Shown here in pieces: positions 10,433 to 20,495 of a DNA stretch of 64,000 nucleotides; within the stretch, counting starts at the first letter, position 1, and each line of letters begins with the position of its first letter. The stretch comes from Mesomycoplasma dispar (GTDB lineage Bacteria > Bacillota_I > Bacilli_A > Mycoplasmatales > Metamycoplasmataceae), in NCBI RefSeq assembly GCF_000941075.1, contig NZ_CP007229.1:930001-994000 (forward strand), read 5' to 3'. The translations under genes were made by a program, and so were the position numbers. The notes under the pieces are model-generated. The model did not search any database. It had not been told where the DNA came from and saw only the letters and a program-made list of their open reading frames with translations.

Positions 10433-13400
10433 ATGAATACAAAATTTAAAAAATTTTCTCAATTAATTAATTGAGAAAATCCTTATGATTGAGATGATGT
10501 TTTAATAATTGAAAAAGAGCAAAAAAACGATAACACCACTCAAAAAGATGATAATCAACCCTTGAAATCGCAAGTATTTTCAGCTATATTTAGAAAAACT
10601 AAACTTCCAAGATTCAAGGATCTTTGTGCTTTTATAGATTTAATTCATAAGACAAATAAAAATTCTAGTTTGTTTAGTTGCAAAATTGACTTTGAATTTG
10701 AAATTGAACAAAATTATTTCTATGATCAAGATTTGCTTGATTATTTAAACGGAATAATGGAAATTATTTCGAAAAATAAGAATTTTTTCAATGAAAAGGA
10801 AATTATTAGATCTGATGCTGCGCGTTTTAAAATTGTTTTTTCTGATTCAAAAAGTTACGAATTTTTAAAGCAACATCGGGAAAAAATCCAAAAAATGATT
10901 AAATTTTTTGGACTAATTCATCTAGATGTTGATTTTTTACTTGAGGAGAAACCAGCAATTGAAAATAAATTAAACTTTGATATTAGCACAGTTTTATCTC
11001 CTATTGAATACAAACCTTCACAAGGTCGAAAAAAAAATAAAGAAAAAATAACTGACTTTGAATTTATAGATTTAAAATTTCTCCGCTCACAAAAAAATCC
11101 AAACATTCAATTTGATGCACAAATTTATAAGATTAACCCTATAAAAACAAAGACAGGTGGGCTAATTTTAAAAATTTTTCTTAATAATAACGACTACACT
11201 GAAGCCGTTTCCGTTAGTCAATTTTTGCGAAAAAATCAAAAATATGACTTAAAAGTTGGCGATTTAGTAAATGTTAAAGCACAAATAAAAGAAATATCAA
11301 CAGGCTATAATTCTAATACTGATTTAAAATTGCAAAAAATTACCAAAATTAAATCATCTGAATTTTTTCCTCCAGAAAAAATTGATAACGCAAAAGAAAA
11401 AAGAGTTGAAATTGCTGCCCGAACCTGAAAATCTACTATGGATGGAATCTCGAGCGCGAAGGAATATGTTGATCACGCTTTAAAAAACGGTTATTCTGCT
11501 ATTGGAATCGCCGATCTTGATTCAGTTCAGGCTTTTCCTGAATTTTATAATGCGGTAAAATCAACGAAAATCAAGCCAATTTATGGCTCAACTTTTTCAA
11601 CATATAATTCAAAAATTGAAAAAGTTATTAATTCTAAAGGCGAAAATCAAAGTCTAAATTCCGCAAAATTTGTCATTTTCGACTTAGAAACAACAGGTCT
11701 TTCTGCAAATTATAATGAAATTATTGAATTTGGTGCGATTGTTTTGCAAAATGGTGTTGAAATTGAAAAGCACCAATTTTTTATTAAACCAACAGTAAAA
11801 ATTCCGCACATCATAACAAAAATAACCGGAATCACACAGCAAATGATTGATCAAAATGGCTTAAACCCAGAAAAAGCTATTCAAAAAATTGAAAAAATTA
11901 TCGAAAATTCAATTTTAGTCGCTCACAACGCCGTTTTTGACTTTAATTTTCTACAGCAATTTTTTAGAAAACAAGTAAAGAAATCTTTGAAAAATCCAAT
12001 TATTGACACTCTTGAAGTAAGTCGATTTTTAAACCCAAGCGAAAAAAGTCATAGTCTTAAAAACGTTGCAAAAAGATTTGAAATCCAATATGATGACGAA
12101 GTGGCTCACCGCGCCGATTATGATGCTAAAATTTTGTCATCAATATGAAAAAACTTCCTTAAAATGTTAGAAAGTCAAAATATCTATGATTTAGAGACAC
12201 TTTCTAAAATTAAAAGTTCAATTTTTGAGCTCCGACCCGAAAAGGTTTTTCCAAAACAACTAACAATAATCGCAAAAAATCAAGTAGGACTTAAAAAATT
12301 ATATAAATTAGTCTCACTTGCAAATACGGAAAATTTAATTTCACGCCCTTTAATTTTTTATGATAAAATGCAAAAAGATGCTGATTTATTAGTAGGTTCT
12401 GGAGGTCCAGATTCACTTTTGATCCAAACAATGCTTTATTTTGGACCTGAAAACGCCAGAGAATTTGCTGAAATTTTTGACTTTATTGAAATTCCACCCC
12501 CTACAGCATTTATCCATTTAGTCAAAAGGGAAATTTTTACCGAAAAACAGATCGAAAATTTAATAAAAAACCTTTTAGATTTAGCAGATGAATTCAAAAT
12601 TCCAGCAGTTGCAATTGGCGATGTTCGTTATTGTCAGACGCGGGAAAAAATTTTTTACGAACTTTATATTTACGCAAAAGCGGTCGGCGGAGTTAACCAC
12701 GTTTTGTTTGATACACGGGAAAAAGAAAGAGAAGATTTTCGAAATAGTCATATTTTTCCAGACAAGCATTTCTTTACAACTGATGAATTGAAAAATCAGT
12801 TTAAATTTCTAAACAATGATAAACTAATTGAAGAAATTGTTGTTAAAAATTCCAATTTAATCGCAAATTTAATTGAAAATGACATCCAAATTATCAAATC
12901 AGGATTATATCCACCAACTTTTGATAATTCTGAAGTCAAACTAAAAGAATTTGTCTATGAAAAAGCCTATGAAAAATACGGTAATCCCTTGCCTGATTTA
13001 ATTGAAAAAAGAATAAAAAATGAACTTGAGCCTATAATTAAGCACGGATTTCATGTTGTTTATTGAATTTCAAAGCGAATTGTCCAAGAAGCAAAATCAC
13101 AAGGAGCGATAGTTGACTCACGTGGGTCTGTAGGTTCATCTATTGTCGCTTTTTTAACTGGAATTACCGACGTTAACCCACTTTTAGGTCATTATTTGTG
13201 CAATAAATGTAAAAAAGTGGAGTTCAATCAATCTGAACAATTTTTATCGGGATATGATTTACCAGATAAAAATTGTCAAATTTGCGAAAAACCAATGGAC
13301 AAAGATGGGCATAACATACCTTTTGAAACTTTTTTAGGATTTAATGCTGAAAAAGTTCCAGATATTGATCTTAACTTTTCAGGTGAAACGCAACTAAAAA

Positions 13401-14848
13401 TGCACGATTTTGTGCGTAGCCTTTTCGGAATTGACAAAACTTTTCGAGCCGGGACAATTTTGACTAACGCTGAAAAAACTGTTTTTGGTTTAGGACGTAA
13501 ATTGGGAGAATTTCGCGCTGCACTCGATCCAAAATTTGACACTAACAAAGAAATTCCTTATTTTGCCAATTCATTTCTTGATTTTTTAGCAACAAAAGCA
13601 CAAGGAGTAAAGAGAACTTCTGGAAAACACGCTGGTGGAATTATTGTAATTCCGCAAAATCAGGAAATTGAGGATTTTACACCGATTAATTTTCCAGCAA
13701 ATAATGAAAAATCTGACTGAAAAACAACACATTTTGATTATAACGCCCTTCATGACAATCTCTTGAAACTTGACATTTTAGGACACGATGACCCTACAAT
13801 TTTGCTTCATTTAGAAGAACTAACTCAAGTAAAATCTGAACAAATTCCGAAAAGCGATCCTAAAATACTATCACTTTTTAGTTCTTGCAAAGAATTAGGA
13901 ATAAAACCACAACAAATTTTTGGCGAACTTACTGGCACAATCGGAATTCCTGAATTTGGAACACAATTTGTCCGCAAAATGCTCCAAACCGCAAAAGTAA
14001 AATCATTTGCTGACATTGTCGCAATTTGTGGTTTAGCGCACGGAACTGGGGTGTGACAAGATAACGCTGAAACGCTGATTTCTTCAAAAAATCACGTAAT
14101 TAACGATGTAATTTCATGCCGTGATGACATAATGATTTACCTTTTGAAAATGAATCTTGAACACCGCGATGCTTTTAACATTATGGAAAATGTCCGAAAA
14201 GGTAAAGGACTTAATGAATCTGAAATTAAACTTTTAAACGAAAAAGAAGTTCCCGTTTGGTACATTGAATCGCTGCAAAAAATTGGTTATTTATTCCCGA
14301 AAGCGCACGCAGTTGCTTATGCGATGAAAGCTTGAAAAATTGCATATTTTAAACTTTATCACCCACTTGCATTTTATTCATCCTATTTTTCAATTAGACC
14401 CGATGTAAAAGACATTGAAACTTTAGTCCAACCTGCTGAAAAAATTGAAAAAAAATTGAACTCTTTAAATGAAAAAAGACTTGCAAGTCAAAAAGGTTCA
14501 CAAGAATTAAGTCCAAAAGAAAAAGATTTAATTCCTTTTTTAGAAATTAGTCTCGAGCTTAAATTACGTGGATTTGAAATTGAAAAAGTTAATCTTGAAA
14601 AATCAGAAGCACAAGACTGAATTGTTAATAAAGAAAATAATTCCCTAATTCCACCGTTTATTGCAGTTGATGGAATTGGTGATATAAATGCTAGAAAAAT
14701 TGTGCAGGCTCGTAATTTAAAACCTTTTACATCTGTTGAAGATTTTCAAGAGCGAACTGAAACAAATAATACAGCACTAAAAAAACTAAATGAATTAGGA
14801 GTTTTTGATAAAATTTCTAAAAAAGCACAGGTGAATTTATTCGAATAA
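10433..14848 (+). CDS. polC: DNA polymerase III alpha subunit, PolC type
   Basis: 1471-aa replicative polymerase of low-GC bacteria. Order: N-terminal domain and OB fold (to about 325), a PHP domain split by the proofreading exonuclease (DLETTG with D417 and E419), then palm with PDIDLNF (D977, D979), fingers and C-terminal DNA-binding parts. A Cys cluster just before the palm (CNKCKK, CQIC) matches the PolC zinc motif. The PHP part has lost its usual metal ligands: HLHT is replaced by AART, TDH by ADL, and VHY by VRY. Many TGA-Trp codons. The start is set by GAGAG at about 10421 and the 30-base gap after cdsA. Confidence 0.97.
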
Positions 14849-14881
14849 AGTACTAAAAAATTCCAGAAAAGGAGTAAAATT

Positions 14882-15229
14882 ATGGATATTGGTGATAATG
14901 TTTTGTGCAAAATCAAGTCGTTGCATAAAAAATATTTTTGGGTAGATATGCCGTTTGATTATGTTGGAGTTGTTTTTTTGGATGCCAAACAGTTTACCGG
15001 CGGTCGTAGAATTGAAAATTATTACCAAGTTGGACAACAACTTATACTAAAAATTGAGACAATTTCACACTTTAACAAAAAAGCTTCGCTTTCTGATAAT
15101 CGGCCAATTATTTATTATGAAGAAGCTGATCAACTTCTAGAAACCCCAACCGGATTTAAAAATTTGCAAAAATTTGTCGAGGAGCAAATAAATTATGAGT
15201 CTAAATCTAAGTCTAAAAACAAAAATTAA
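14882..15229 (+). CDS. Small S1-like RNA-binding protein
   Basis: 115 aa. Residues 1-70 resemble an S1/OB domain (MDIGDNVLCKIKSL, then FDYVGVVFLDAKQFTGG, then YQVGQQLILKIETI), the arrangement of small general-stress S1 proteins of Firmicutes. The tail is Lys/Ser rich and highly charged. AAAGGAG at 14868-14874 precedes the ATG. The 3' end overlaps the start of pgi by 35 bases in another frame, so the two are coupled. Role inferred only from the fold. Confidence 0.65.
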   Translation: MDIGDNVLCKIKSLHKKYFWVDMPFDYVGVVFLDAKQFTGGRRIENYYQVGQQLILKIETISHFNKKASLSDNRPIIYYEEADQLLETPTGFKNLQKFVEEQINYESKSKSKNKN

Positions 15230-16484
15230 TCTTAATTTCCAAGAATTTGAAGAAAAAATTAGCGAATTTGACAAGCGAATTAATTCAAAAAACAGTCCTG
15301 ATATCAATTTTTTAGGATGGAATCATTTCCCAGAAATTGCTGTTAATTTTCAAGAAATTGAAAAAATGAAAAAAATCGTTGAAAATTTACATAAAAATTC
15401 CGTAAAAGTTTTAGTTGTAATTGGGATTGGCGGTTCTTATTTGGGAGCAAAAGCTGCACTTGATTTTATTTTAGGTTTAGGACCTTTTAAAGATAAACCT
15501 GAAGTTATTTTTCTAGGTAATTCGCTTTCATCAACAGATTTATACCAAAAAATTGAATATTTAAAAACAAAAGATTTTGCAATTAATGTTATTTCAAAAT
15601 CTGGTTCAACAATTGAACCAGCGATTGCTTTTCAAATTTTGTACCAATTTTTAGTTGAACAAGTTGGCGATGAGCAAGCAAAATCAAGAACCTTTGTAAC
15701 AACAAGTTTAAAATCGGGTGAGCTTTTACAAATTGCAAAAGACAATAATTTTGAAACTTTTGAAGTTATCGAATCAATTGGCGGACGTTTTAGCGTTTTG
15801 TCATCGGTAGGTTTTTTCCCGATGCTTTTTGCAAAAATTGATGTTTTTGAGATTATTCAAGGCGCAAAAGAGGCTAATGAAATTTATTCTAAAAGTTCAA
15901 TTTCTGAAAATTTAGCTTATAAATACGCGCTTTTTCGATTTTTACTTTACAAAAATTTCAATTATAAAACTGAAATTTTAATTTCTTACGAACCTTTCTT
16001 GATGTATTTTAACGAATGATGAAAACAACTTTTTGGTGAATCAGAAGGTAAAAATCTTAAAGGAATTTTTCCAACATCTGCTATTTTTACAACAGATTTG
16101 CACTCGCTTGGACAATTTATTCAAGATGGAAGTAAAAATTTTTTTCAAACTGTCATTTATGTTAAAAGACCAAAATTTAATTTTGAAATAAAAAAATTGG
16201 ATCAATTTAATTCAAAAATCAACACTCTTTCAGGAAAAACTGTTAATGAAATCAATTTTCAAGCTTTTCTAGCGACTACATTAGCTCATTCAGAAAAAGG
16301 AAATAATCCAAATATTGTTATTGAGGTTGAAAATAGTTCGCCAAAATCTTTCGGTCATTTAGTAATGTTTTTTGAAAAAGCCTGTGCAATGTCAGCATAT
16401 TTGCTTGGAGTTAATCCTTTCGACCAACCTGGAGTTGAGGACTACAAACAAGAATTAACAAAAAATTTAGGATGAACCAAATAA
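15195..16484 (+). CDS. pgi: Glucose-6-phosphate isomerase
   Basis: Interconverts glucose-6-phosphate and fructose-6-phosphate in glycolysis; 429 aa, typical for Gram-positive Pgi. Motifs: VVIGIGGSYLGAKAAL (about 73-88), VISKSGSTIEPAIAF (about 133-147), SIGGRFSVLSSVGFFP (about 195-210), and C-terminal PFDQPGVEDYK. GTCGAGGAG upstream of the ATG (about 15177-15185) serves as ribosome binding site inside the preceding gene. Confidence 0.96.
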
Positions 16485-16530
16485 TTTGAAATTTTTACCT
16501 TTTTTCACAATAACAAAAAATGAACTGAAC

Positions 16531-16570
16531 GAATTTTCAAGTTAAAAATTTATTTTTAACTTGAAAATTC
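16531..16570. repeat. Perfect 19-bp inverted repeat after pgi
   Basis: Arms 16531-16549 and 16552-16570 are exact reverse complements separated by TT. No T tract follows on either side, so it is not a classical terminator. First of three consecutive palindromes in 130 bases. Confidence 0.8.
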
Positions 16571-16590
16571 ACTAAGGCATTTATTACTTT

Positions 16591-16632
16591 TTTTATAATT
16601 TAAAGTTTTTTAAAAAACTTTAAATTATAAAA
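16591..16632. repeat. Perfect 42-base palindrome after pgi
   Basis: Arms 16591-16611 and 16612-16632 are exact reverse complements with no spacer. The core includes T6A6. As RNA the ends of the arms would form a long hairpin; as DNA it could extrude as a cruciform. Confidence 0.85.
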
Positions 16633-16659
16633 CCAAAAACTAATGCTAGTTTTGGTTTT
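16629..16659 (+). terminator. Hairpin after pgi, likely terminator
   Basis: AAAACCAAAA plus CTA pairs with TAG plus TTTTGGTTTT, with one bulged A and loop ATGC, followed by AATTTTAT. It is the most terminator-like of the three palindromes but has a poor T tract. Confidence 0.45.
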
Positions 16660-16785
16660 AATTTTATGGTTTATTCGATTTTTTTATCATTTTTAACACT
16701 TTTTTATTATAACTTTTAAAATTTTTCAAAAATTAAAATATCATGAAAAAGATCCGTAAATTACTAATTTTTTCTAAAAATATGG

Positions 16786-16791
16786 TATAAT
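16786..16791 (+). promoter_or_regulatory. -10 box for the gene at 16801
   Basis: TATAAT preceded by ATGG (TGGTATAAT, extended -10) ends 9 bases before the ATG, leaving a 5' untranslated region of at most a few bases. Confidence 0.6.
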
Positions 16792-16800
16792 TTACAAATT

Positions 16801-17235
16801 ATGAATTTAGAAGACAAAAAAAGAACTTTAGGTTCAATTAAAAATCTCGGAATCGCGCATTTAGCCATTCGTATAATTAAATTTATCATAGGTGTTAGTG
16901 GATTTTTCGCTTTTCTTATCCCGGCTTTTTCCATAAAATCAGCAATTGAAATAAGTGGTGGATTAATTGTTCTTTTCACTGTTTGGCTTTTATTAACTAT
17001 AGTTAGTAGAATTTTGCTAATTATTTATATTGTAAAAATAAGTTCGCTTGCTGATGTGTTAAGTATAAGAGACAATCCAGTAATTTTATCAAAACTCTCA
17101 ACTATAAAAACGCTTTCAATTATTGGGTTTTTCATCAGTTACCTTGATGTAATTGCAGTAATTATGTTTTTATCATTAAATTCACGTTATCAAAAAGAAT
17201 TATTGAATTCTGATGAAAAAACACGAATATTATAA
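16801..17235 (+). CDS. Small integral membrane protein of unknown function
   Basis: 144 aa with four hydrophobic helices (about residues 17-46, 52-80, 100-125 and the segment between) and charged ends; no recognised domain. The message is probably leaderless because the -10 box is immediately upstream and no Shine-Dalgarno exists. It is separated from msrB by 129 bases and is likely its own unit. Membrane topology is inferred from composition only. Confidence 0.7.
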   Translation: MNLEDKKRTLGSIKNLGIAHLAIRIIKFIIGVSGFFAFLIPAFSIKSAIEISGGLIVLFTVWLLLTIVSRILLIIYIVKISSLADVLSIRDNPVILSKLSTIKTLSIIGFFISYLDVIAVIMFLSLNSRYQKELLNSDEKTRIL

Positions 17236-17364
17236 AAATTTTTAAATTATTTATACCAAATTAAAGGAACTCTAAATATTCTGGTTGTTTCTTTAATTTT
17301 TTTATTTATGTAAAAAAACTTTTAAATTTACAGTAAATACTAGTTTCTCAAGATTGGAGTCAAA

Positions 17365-17799
17365 ATGGATAACAAAAAAAAACTGGATCATTTAAGTGAT
17401 TTACAATATAAGGTCACTCAAGAAAATTTTACCGAACCAGCTTTTGATAACCTTTACAACGACAATTATCAAGAGGGTGTTTATGTTGATGTTGTTGATG
17501 GAACACCGCTTTTTTTATCAATAAATAAATATGATTCAGGTTCAGGTTGACCTTCGTTTTGAAAGCCAATTGATGAAAATGAAATCGTTGAGGTCCTTGA
17601 TTTTAGCCATTCGATTACTCGCATTGAGGTTCGCTCGAAAAAAGCAAATTCACATTTAGGTCATGTTTTTAATGATGGGCCTAAAAAAGAGGGTGGCAGA
17701 CGTTATTGCATCAATTCTGCAGCACTCAAATTTATTCCTAAATCCGAATTAAAAGACTATAATTTAGTGCATCTTTTGAAATTTTTTGAGTCAAAATAA
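17365..17799 (+). CDS. msrB: Peptide-methionine (R)-S-oxide reductase MsrB
   Basis: 144 aa. Reduces methionine-R-sulfoxide in oxidised proteins. Motifs: GSGWPSFWKP (60-69, Trps partly TGA-coded), [11 protein letters not shown] (96-106) and [10 protein letters not shown], with Cys115 as catalytic residue. The zinc-binding CxxC pairs of many MsrB are absent: at the first site the sequence is VDVVDG where VCxxCG is usual. This is therefore the zinc-free form. GGAG upstream at about 17356 marks the start. It stands alone between promoter and terminator. Confidence 0.95.
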
Positions 17800-17829
17800 T
17801 TTTTTTTAATCTTCTAAATTGGAAAAACA

Positions 17830-17869
17830 AATAAAAGACGAAGGTTTTTGAAAACCTTCGTCTTTTATT
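17830..17869 (+). terminator. Rho-independent terminator after msrB
   Basis: Perfect 19-bp stem (17830-17848 with 17851-17869) with a 2-base TG in the loop and a GC-richer core (GACGAAGG/CCTTCGTC). The T-rich 3' arm ends in TTTTATTATTT. Confidence 0.85.
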
Positions 17870-18309
17870 ATTTAAAAGTTGAGATTAACTGGATTTTCTA
17901 ATTTCAAAGTGTTTAACCTAGTTTTTCCTAATTTTTACACATCATTTTTTACCAAAAATTTAGGTTTAGAGTGTTGATTAAAAAATGTCAGTTTTTATTG
18001 CATATTTTAGTTTTTCAAACTTGTTATGAAAAACTAAAATATTTGCTCCTTCTGTTGAAGTAGTTATATCGTGTTTGAAACTTATTTTTTGTAAAAAACA
18101 AGGGAATAGTGAGTTTTTTAAATCTTAAACACTAATTTTACCTTTAAAACGGAAAATTCAGGTATAATTTTGGTTTATTTAAAGTTTTTTAATGTTTTTT
18201 AATGTTTACTTTACAATTAATTAGTTTTTATTTATCTAATTAAAACTATAAAAGTTGAAAATATATTATAATTTAAAGAGAGAAGCTACAAAAACAAGAA
18301 GGAGAAATG
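17870..18309 (+). promoter_or_regulatory. Intergenic region and tandem promoters of the MIB-MIP unit
   Basis: 440 gene-free bases. It holds a 16-bp perfect inverted repeat (18002-18017 with 18027-18042), two direct TTTTTTAATG copies (18185-18204), and two TATAAT boxes (18163-18168 and 18267-18272) that would give leaders of about 130 and 30 bases. A weak stem (TAGTTTT/AAAACTA) lies between the boxes. AAGGAG at 18299-18304 is the ribosome binding site. The arrangement suggests separately controlled promoters for the immunoglobulin system; no operator is identified. Confidence 0.5.
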
Positions 18310-20478
18310 ATGGTGTTTTATCTTTCCAGACGAAAAAAGATCGTGATACTAGGCGTTGTTGTATCACTAATTATTGGAGGTAGCAGTTTTTTTGCTAATC
18401 CACAATTTAGTGGTTTTTTGTGATTTACTAATCAAATTACATATAATTCTTCATCTCCTTCGATTGTAAGTAAAAATAACCCAAATGATTTAACTTTTTA
18501 TTCGCCAGTTACAAATTCAGAATTTAAACCATTTGAAAATAATCAACCAAAAGTTGATTTAATAAAACCAAAAGTTGAAAAAGAAGTAGTAAAACCAGAA
18601 ATAATTTCACCAAGCAAACCTAAAAAAGAAAGCAAAAATATAACAACAAGTCCTTCTCTCTCTCCTAGAAAACCCTCATTAAAAACTCCCGAAAAAGTTG
18701 TTGAAACTCCAGCCCCACCTGCTGAAAGAACGGTTCCGCGAATAAGAATTGAATCACCAATTGCGGGGACAAACCCTAGTAAAAGTGTAAATCAGGGATC
18801 AGTTTCACAATCTCTAATTCAAATGGCGTTAGATCGTTATAAGCAAGGTCTTGAAGCCGAAATTAAAAGATATGAAAAAAGCGTTGCACAACTACAAGCG
18901 GAAGTTAATGAAATTGAACGCTCGTATAAAGAAGATTTTGATAAAGATCATATCCGCGGAATAATTCCAAAAACTGATGCTGGTAGAGACCTTTGAAAAG
19001 AAAATTATCAGAGAAGAATTGACCTTCCTAAATATAATCTAAATCGTGAAAAAACTTATCTTGAAGAACTAAAAAGAAGACCACCAAAAACATCATTTAC
19101 CGCCGAAGAATTAAAATCTTTAAGACAAGGTCTAGTTCCTTCAACTGAATCACCAAATGTTTGAGTTTATGAAGATGAGAATAAAAATCCAACCTTAAAT
19201 AGACTGAAAGAACATGATAAAAAAAGAACCTTTAACACGTCTAGTCCGTATGCAATGACGCCTGATGATATTTCCAAAGGTAATTTTCCTGGTTGGACAA
19301 AATCTGATGTAAGTAGCCAATTTACAAACGAAATCGGATCTCAATACACTAAATCAATCAAGGTTTTCGAGTATAAACCAAACGAACAGAATGAAGATAA
19401 GACAAGAACACCATTAAAACTAATTGAATTAGATACAAATGACAATGATGCTTTTCAGAAATTCAAAGAAATAATGGCAAAAGTTTCTCAGAAAGATAAC
19501 AAAGTTCAGGCAATAAGAATTAAAAACATCGGTGAAACTCACTCACTTCAGAACGCTGATGAAATTCTTAAAGCAATTCCAAATCAAATCAACACAGTTT
19601 CAGTTTTCCTAAATAATGTTAATGCCACCAAATCACTTCGTGGTCTTGAAGGTAAAAAATTAAAAGAATTATCAATTTATACTGAAACTAATTCGCTAAA
19701 CGAAGAATGATCAATTAATCCTAATGCTTTAAATAACGTTGATTTTATTAGTTTTGACTATAATAATCAAGCATCTTTTGGTTCAACATCAGGGAAAATA
19801 GCTGGTTCCATCATCTTTCAAGGACTAAGATGGGAAAAAGGTGATGATGTTAATAAAATTAACGAAGGTCTTCGGATTGTTTTTGATTCCAAAATTGAAC
19901 AAAGAGTTTTTCAAGGAAATTTTGGTGGTAAGGGCGGATGACCAACAACACTTGATTTTTCAGAAACTGAAGTAAATACTTTTAAAGGTATCAAATTCGA
20001 TGAATTTGATAAAAGTTTTAATGATAAAGTAAAAAATTGAAAACATGATCCACATGCACAAGAGAATTACACTGGATTTAGAAAGTTAAAATTCAGTAAG
20101 TTGGTAATTAAAGGATCTGGTGGATCCGGTGCAAAAAGTTTAAATTTCAAATTTTCTGACCTTGATGGCGCTCAATTTACCGAAAGATTTTCCGAACCAG
20201 TTCCAGGTAATTCGCCAAGAGTTGTTGTAAAAGTTGATGGTCAACAAATAAATTCATATCCTGTTTATATATCAGGAAATCCAAGTGGCGATTCAGTTAG
20301 CCAGCTTAGAAAATTTATTGAAGTTGCAAACGGCTCTGGAAATAATATAACTCAAATTTTTGTTGAAAGCGAATCTGCAAAACAAAGTATCGGCTCAACT
20401 ATTGGAACAGCACAAGTTTTAGTTGGTAAACAGAGCAATTCTTCTGGTGATTCAAGCAGTTCCGGTTTATTAAATTAA
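18310..20478 (+). CDS. Mycoplasma immunoglobulin-binding protein (MIB family)
   Basis: 722 aa, anchored by one N-terminal helix (about 9-30). A Pro/Lys/Ser-rich extracellular linker (about 60-150) leads to a coiled arm (about 175-215) and a repeat-rich body. Segments IRGIIPKTDAGRDLWKENYQ and SSPYAMTPDDISKGNFPGW are characteristic of the family annotated as Ig-blocking virulence protein. The family grips antibody light chains and presents the heavy chain to the protease MIP, the next gene. Two adjacent ATGs exist; the second (18310) is chosen because AAGGAG leaves only 2 bases to the first. A Gly/Ser tail ends the protein. MIP starts 17 bases on. Confidence 0.88.
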
Positions 20479-20495
20479 ATTTTTAGGAGTAAAAT

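Noticed and set aside
10433..14848. A fragmented polC pseudogene made of six short frames
   Set aside because: All pieces share one frame interrupted only by TGA, with intact polymerase and exonuclease motifs.
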